Assembly: GCF_900101875.1 (NCBI RefSeq)
Contig: NZ_FNAI01000002.1
Span: 124,001 to 188,000 of the forward strand
DNA from: Mucilaginibacter pineti
Lineage (GTDB): Bacteria; Bacteroidota; Bacteroidia; Sphingobacteriales; Sphingobacteriaceae
DNA length: 64,000 bases
Direction of reading: 5' to 3'
In this document: positions 63,240-64,000 of the stretch, piece after piece
How positions within the stretch are numbered: the first letter of the stretch is position 1
How the letters are laid out: the number at the start of each line of letters is the position of its first letter
Notes under the pieces: model-generated
What the model was told of the DNA's origin: nothing
Databases searched by the model: none
The model's input: the letters and a program-made list of their open reading frames with translations, nothing else
Made by a program: the position numbers and the translations under genes

Positions 63240-63698
63240 TTAAATAAGGTCGAGAATTTGTTGTGACGAATTTTTGGTATCTACCTTATCAATTACTTTG
63301 GTAATGATGCCATCACCATTAATAATAAAGGTGGTGCGGGCGGTGCCCATATATTTTTTGCCGTACATATTTTTTTCAACCCAAACGCCGTAGGCTTCAA
63401 CAATTTGTTTTTCGTTATCGGCAATCAGGGTAAATGGCAGGCTGTATTTGGTTTCGAATTTTTTGTGCGATTTTTCGTCGTCGGTACTTACGCCGATAAC
63501 TTCAAAGCCCTTGCCTAATAACGATTGGTAATTATCCCTGAAATCGCATGATTCGGCAGTACAGCCCGGGGTATCATCTTTGGGATAAAAATAAAGGATC
63601 ACATTTTTGCCTTTATAATCGCTCAGCGAAACGGTTTTACCGTTTTGGTCGTTAGCTGTAAACTCGGGGGCTTTATCGCCGTCTTTTAAAGTTGCCAT
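63240..63698 (-). CDS. bcp: Thioredoxin-dependent thiol peroxidase
   Basis: 152-aa peroxiredoxin of the Bcp/PrxQ group that reduces hydroperoxides, with thioredoxin as electron donor. The peroxidatic Cys46 lies in FYPKDDTPGCTAESCDFRD, with the resolving Cys51 five residues later (PrxQ pattern). GVSTDDEKSHKKFETKYSLP and RTTFIINGDGIITKVI complete the fold. Length is typical. Cytoplasmic. A thioredoxin gene at 48.0 kb could be its partner. Confidence 0.95.
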   Translation of the reverse strand: MATLKDGDKAPEFTANDQNGKTVSLSDYKGKNVILYFYPKDDTPGCTAESCDFRDNYQSLLGKGFEVIGVSTDDEKSHKKFETKYSLPFTLIADNEKQIVEAYGVWVEKNMYGKKYMGTARTTFIINGDGIITKVIDKVDTKNSSQQILDLI

Positions 63699-63782
63699 GT
63701 TTTTATTTGAGTTATGAGTTTCGTGTTGCCAGGGGCGAGGGACTGTTTTGTTACTCGAACCAGACTACCCGAACCCCGATCC

Positions 63783-64000
63783 TTACCTATAAAATTCCGC
63801 AGTAAAATCTGCAAAGTTGTTTTTGTTATCGCCAATGGTAAGCTTAAACACATGCTTGCCCGGGCCAATATCGCCGCTAAAGGTATAACTTAGAATTTTA
63901 CTTTTATAATCGTGTTCCATTAACACCCATTTATTGTCGATAGTACCCACGTAGCTTTTTATACCCGACAGGTTATCACTCATCCTGAAATTGATGCTGC
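63783..64000 (-). CDS. C-terminal fragment of a probable M23 metallopeptidase, 5' end outside window
   Basis: The open frame enters from the window edge and ends at 63783. About 72 residues are visible (SINFRMSDNLSGIKSYVG, then DNKWVLMEHDYKSKILSYTF, GKHVFKLTIGDNKNN and the end FYR). The immunoglobulin-like strand pattern 'SGIKSY.G.IDNKWVLME.D' is typical of the C-terminus of Bacteroidota M23 (LytM-type) peptidases, which cut peptidoglycan cross-links in the periplasm. The catalytic part lies outside the window, so the call rests on this tail only. An internal ATG at 63983 is not the real start. Confidence 0.65.
   Translation of the reverse strand, partial: SINFRMSDNLSGIKSYVGTIDNKWVLMEHDYKSKILSYTFSGDIGPGKHVFKLTIGDNKNNFADFTAEFYR

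Overview
The window looks like a chromosomal segment of a Bacteroidota bacterium, most likely of the family Sphingobacteriaceae (a Mucilaginibacter/Pedobacter-type genome). The pointers are: promoters of the TAnnTTTG (-7) type and no obvious Shine-Dalgarno sequences; lipoproteins with a Cys after about 17 residues; a TamB/lipoprotein-TamL pair; a transketolase split into two genes; a GH130/GT4 locus; and many intergenic palindromes typical of this phylum. Genus is inference from protein character only. No rRNA, tRNA, CRISPR array, insertion sequence or prophage was seen.

Layout. (1) 1-17.4 kb: surface polysaccharide locus, almost all on the + strand. A visibly AT-rich block of three membrane acyltransferases and a WcaI-type glycosyltransferase (1-4871) is followed by less AT-rich nucleotide-sugar genes: gmd and fcl (GDP-fucose), ugd (UDP-glucuronate), a phytoene-dehydrogenase-like oxidoreductase, rfbC-rfbD-rfbA-rfbB (dTDP-rhamnose) and a second rfbA. 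The sulfate-activating pair cysD-cysN sits inside this locus on the - strand. (2) 17.6-23.9 kb, - strand: tRNA maturation genes (miaA, cca, tsaC-like), a PF07929-like protein, a family-9 glycosyltransferase and dapD. (3) 24.2-28.4 kb: small genes, an S4 RNA-binding protein, a guanine-deaminase-like enzyme, a lipidated Skp/OmpH homologue and two related lipoproteins. (4) 28.5-34.7 kb: gyrB, an FkbM methyltransferase, a PadR regulator with two paralogous membrane proteins and a clear operator palindrome, a retropepsin-like protein and a methyltransferase. (5) 34.7-46 kb: tamL-tamB (- strand) and dnaE (+ strand). (6) 46-51.5 kb: HxlR regulator and divergent SDR, thioredoxin, a DUF58 protein and an OmpR-type two-component system. 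(7) 51.8-56.9 kb: a GH130 enzyme facing two GT4 glycosyltransferases, one fused to a large helical C-terminal domain. (8) 57.5-64 kb, - strand: a class III aminotransferase, an ECF sigma operon with an unusual six-repeat membrane protein, split transketolase, a Bcp peroxiredoxin and the end of a probable M23 peptidase.

The most unusual signal is not a gene. At least eight intergenic spaces (15.3, 18.5, 23.0, 24.9, 51.5, 54.5, 58.8 and 62.1 kb) carry the same architecture. One arm is made of a short word repeated imperfectly in tandem; then comes a spacer; then an arm built from the reverse complement of the same word. The word differs at every locus. Perfect paired segments of 15-20 nt occur in six of these. 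A ninth, single-armed copy lies in frame inside tamB. These elements abut start and stop codons and create false upstream extensions of several genes. They coexist with separate classes of conserved palindromic REP-like elements, one of which is nested inside a word-repeat element.
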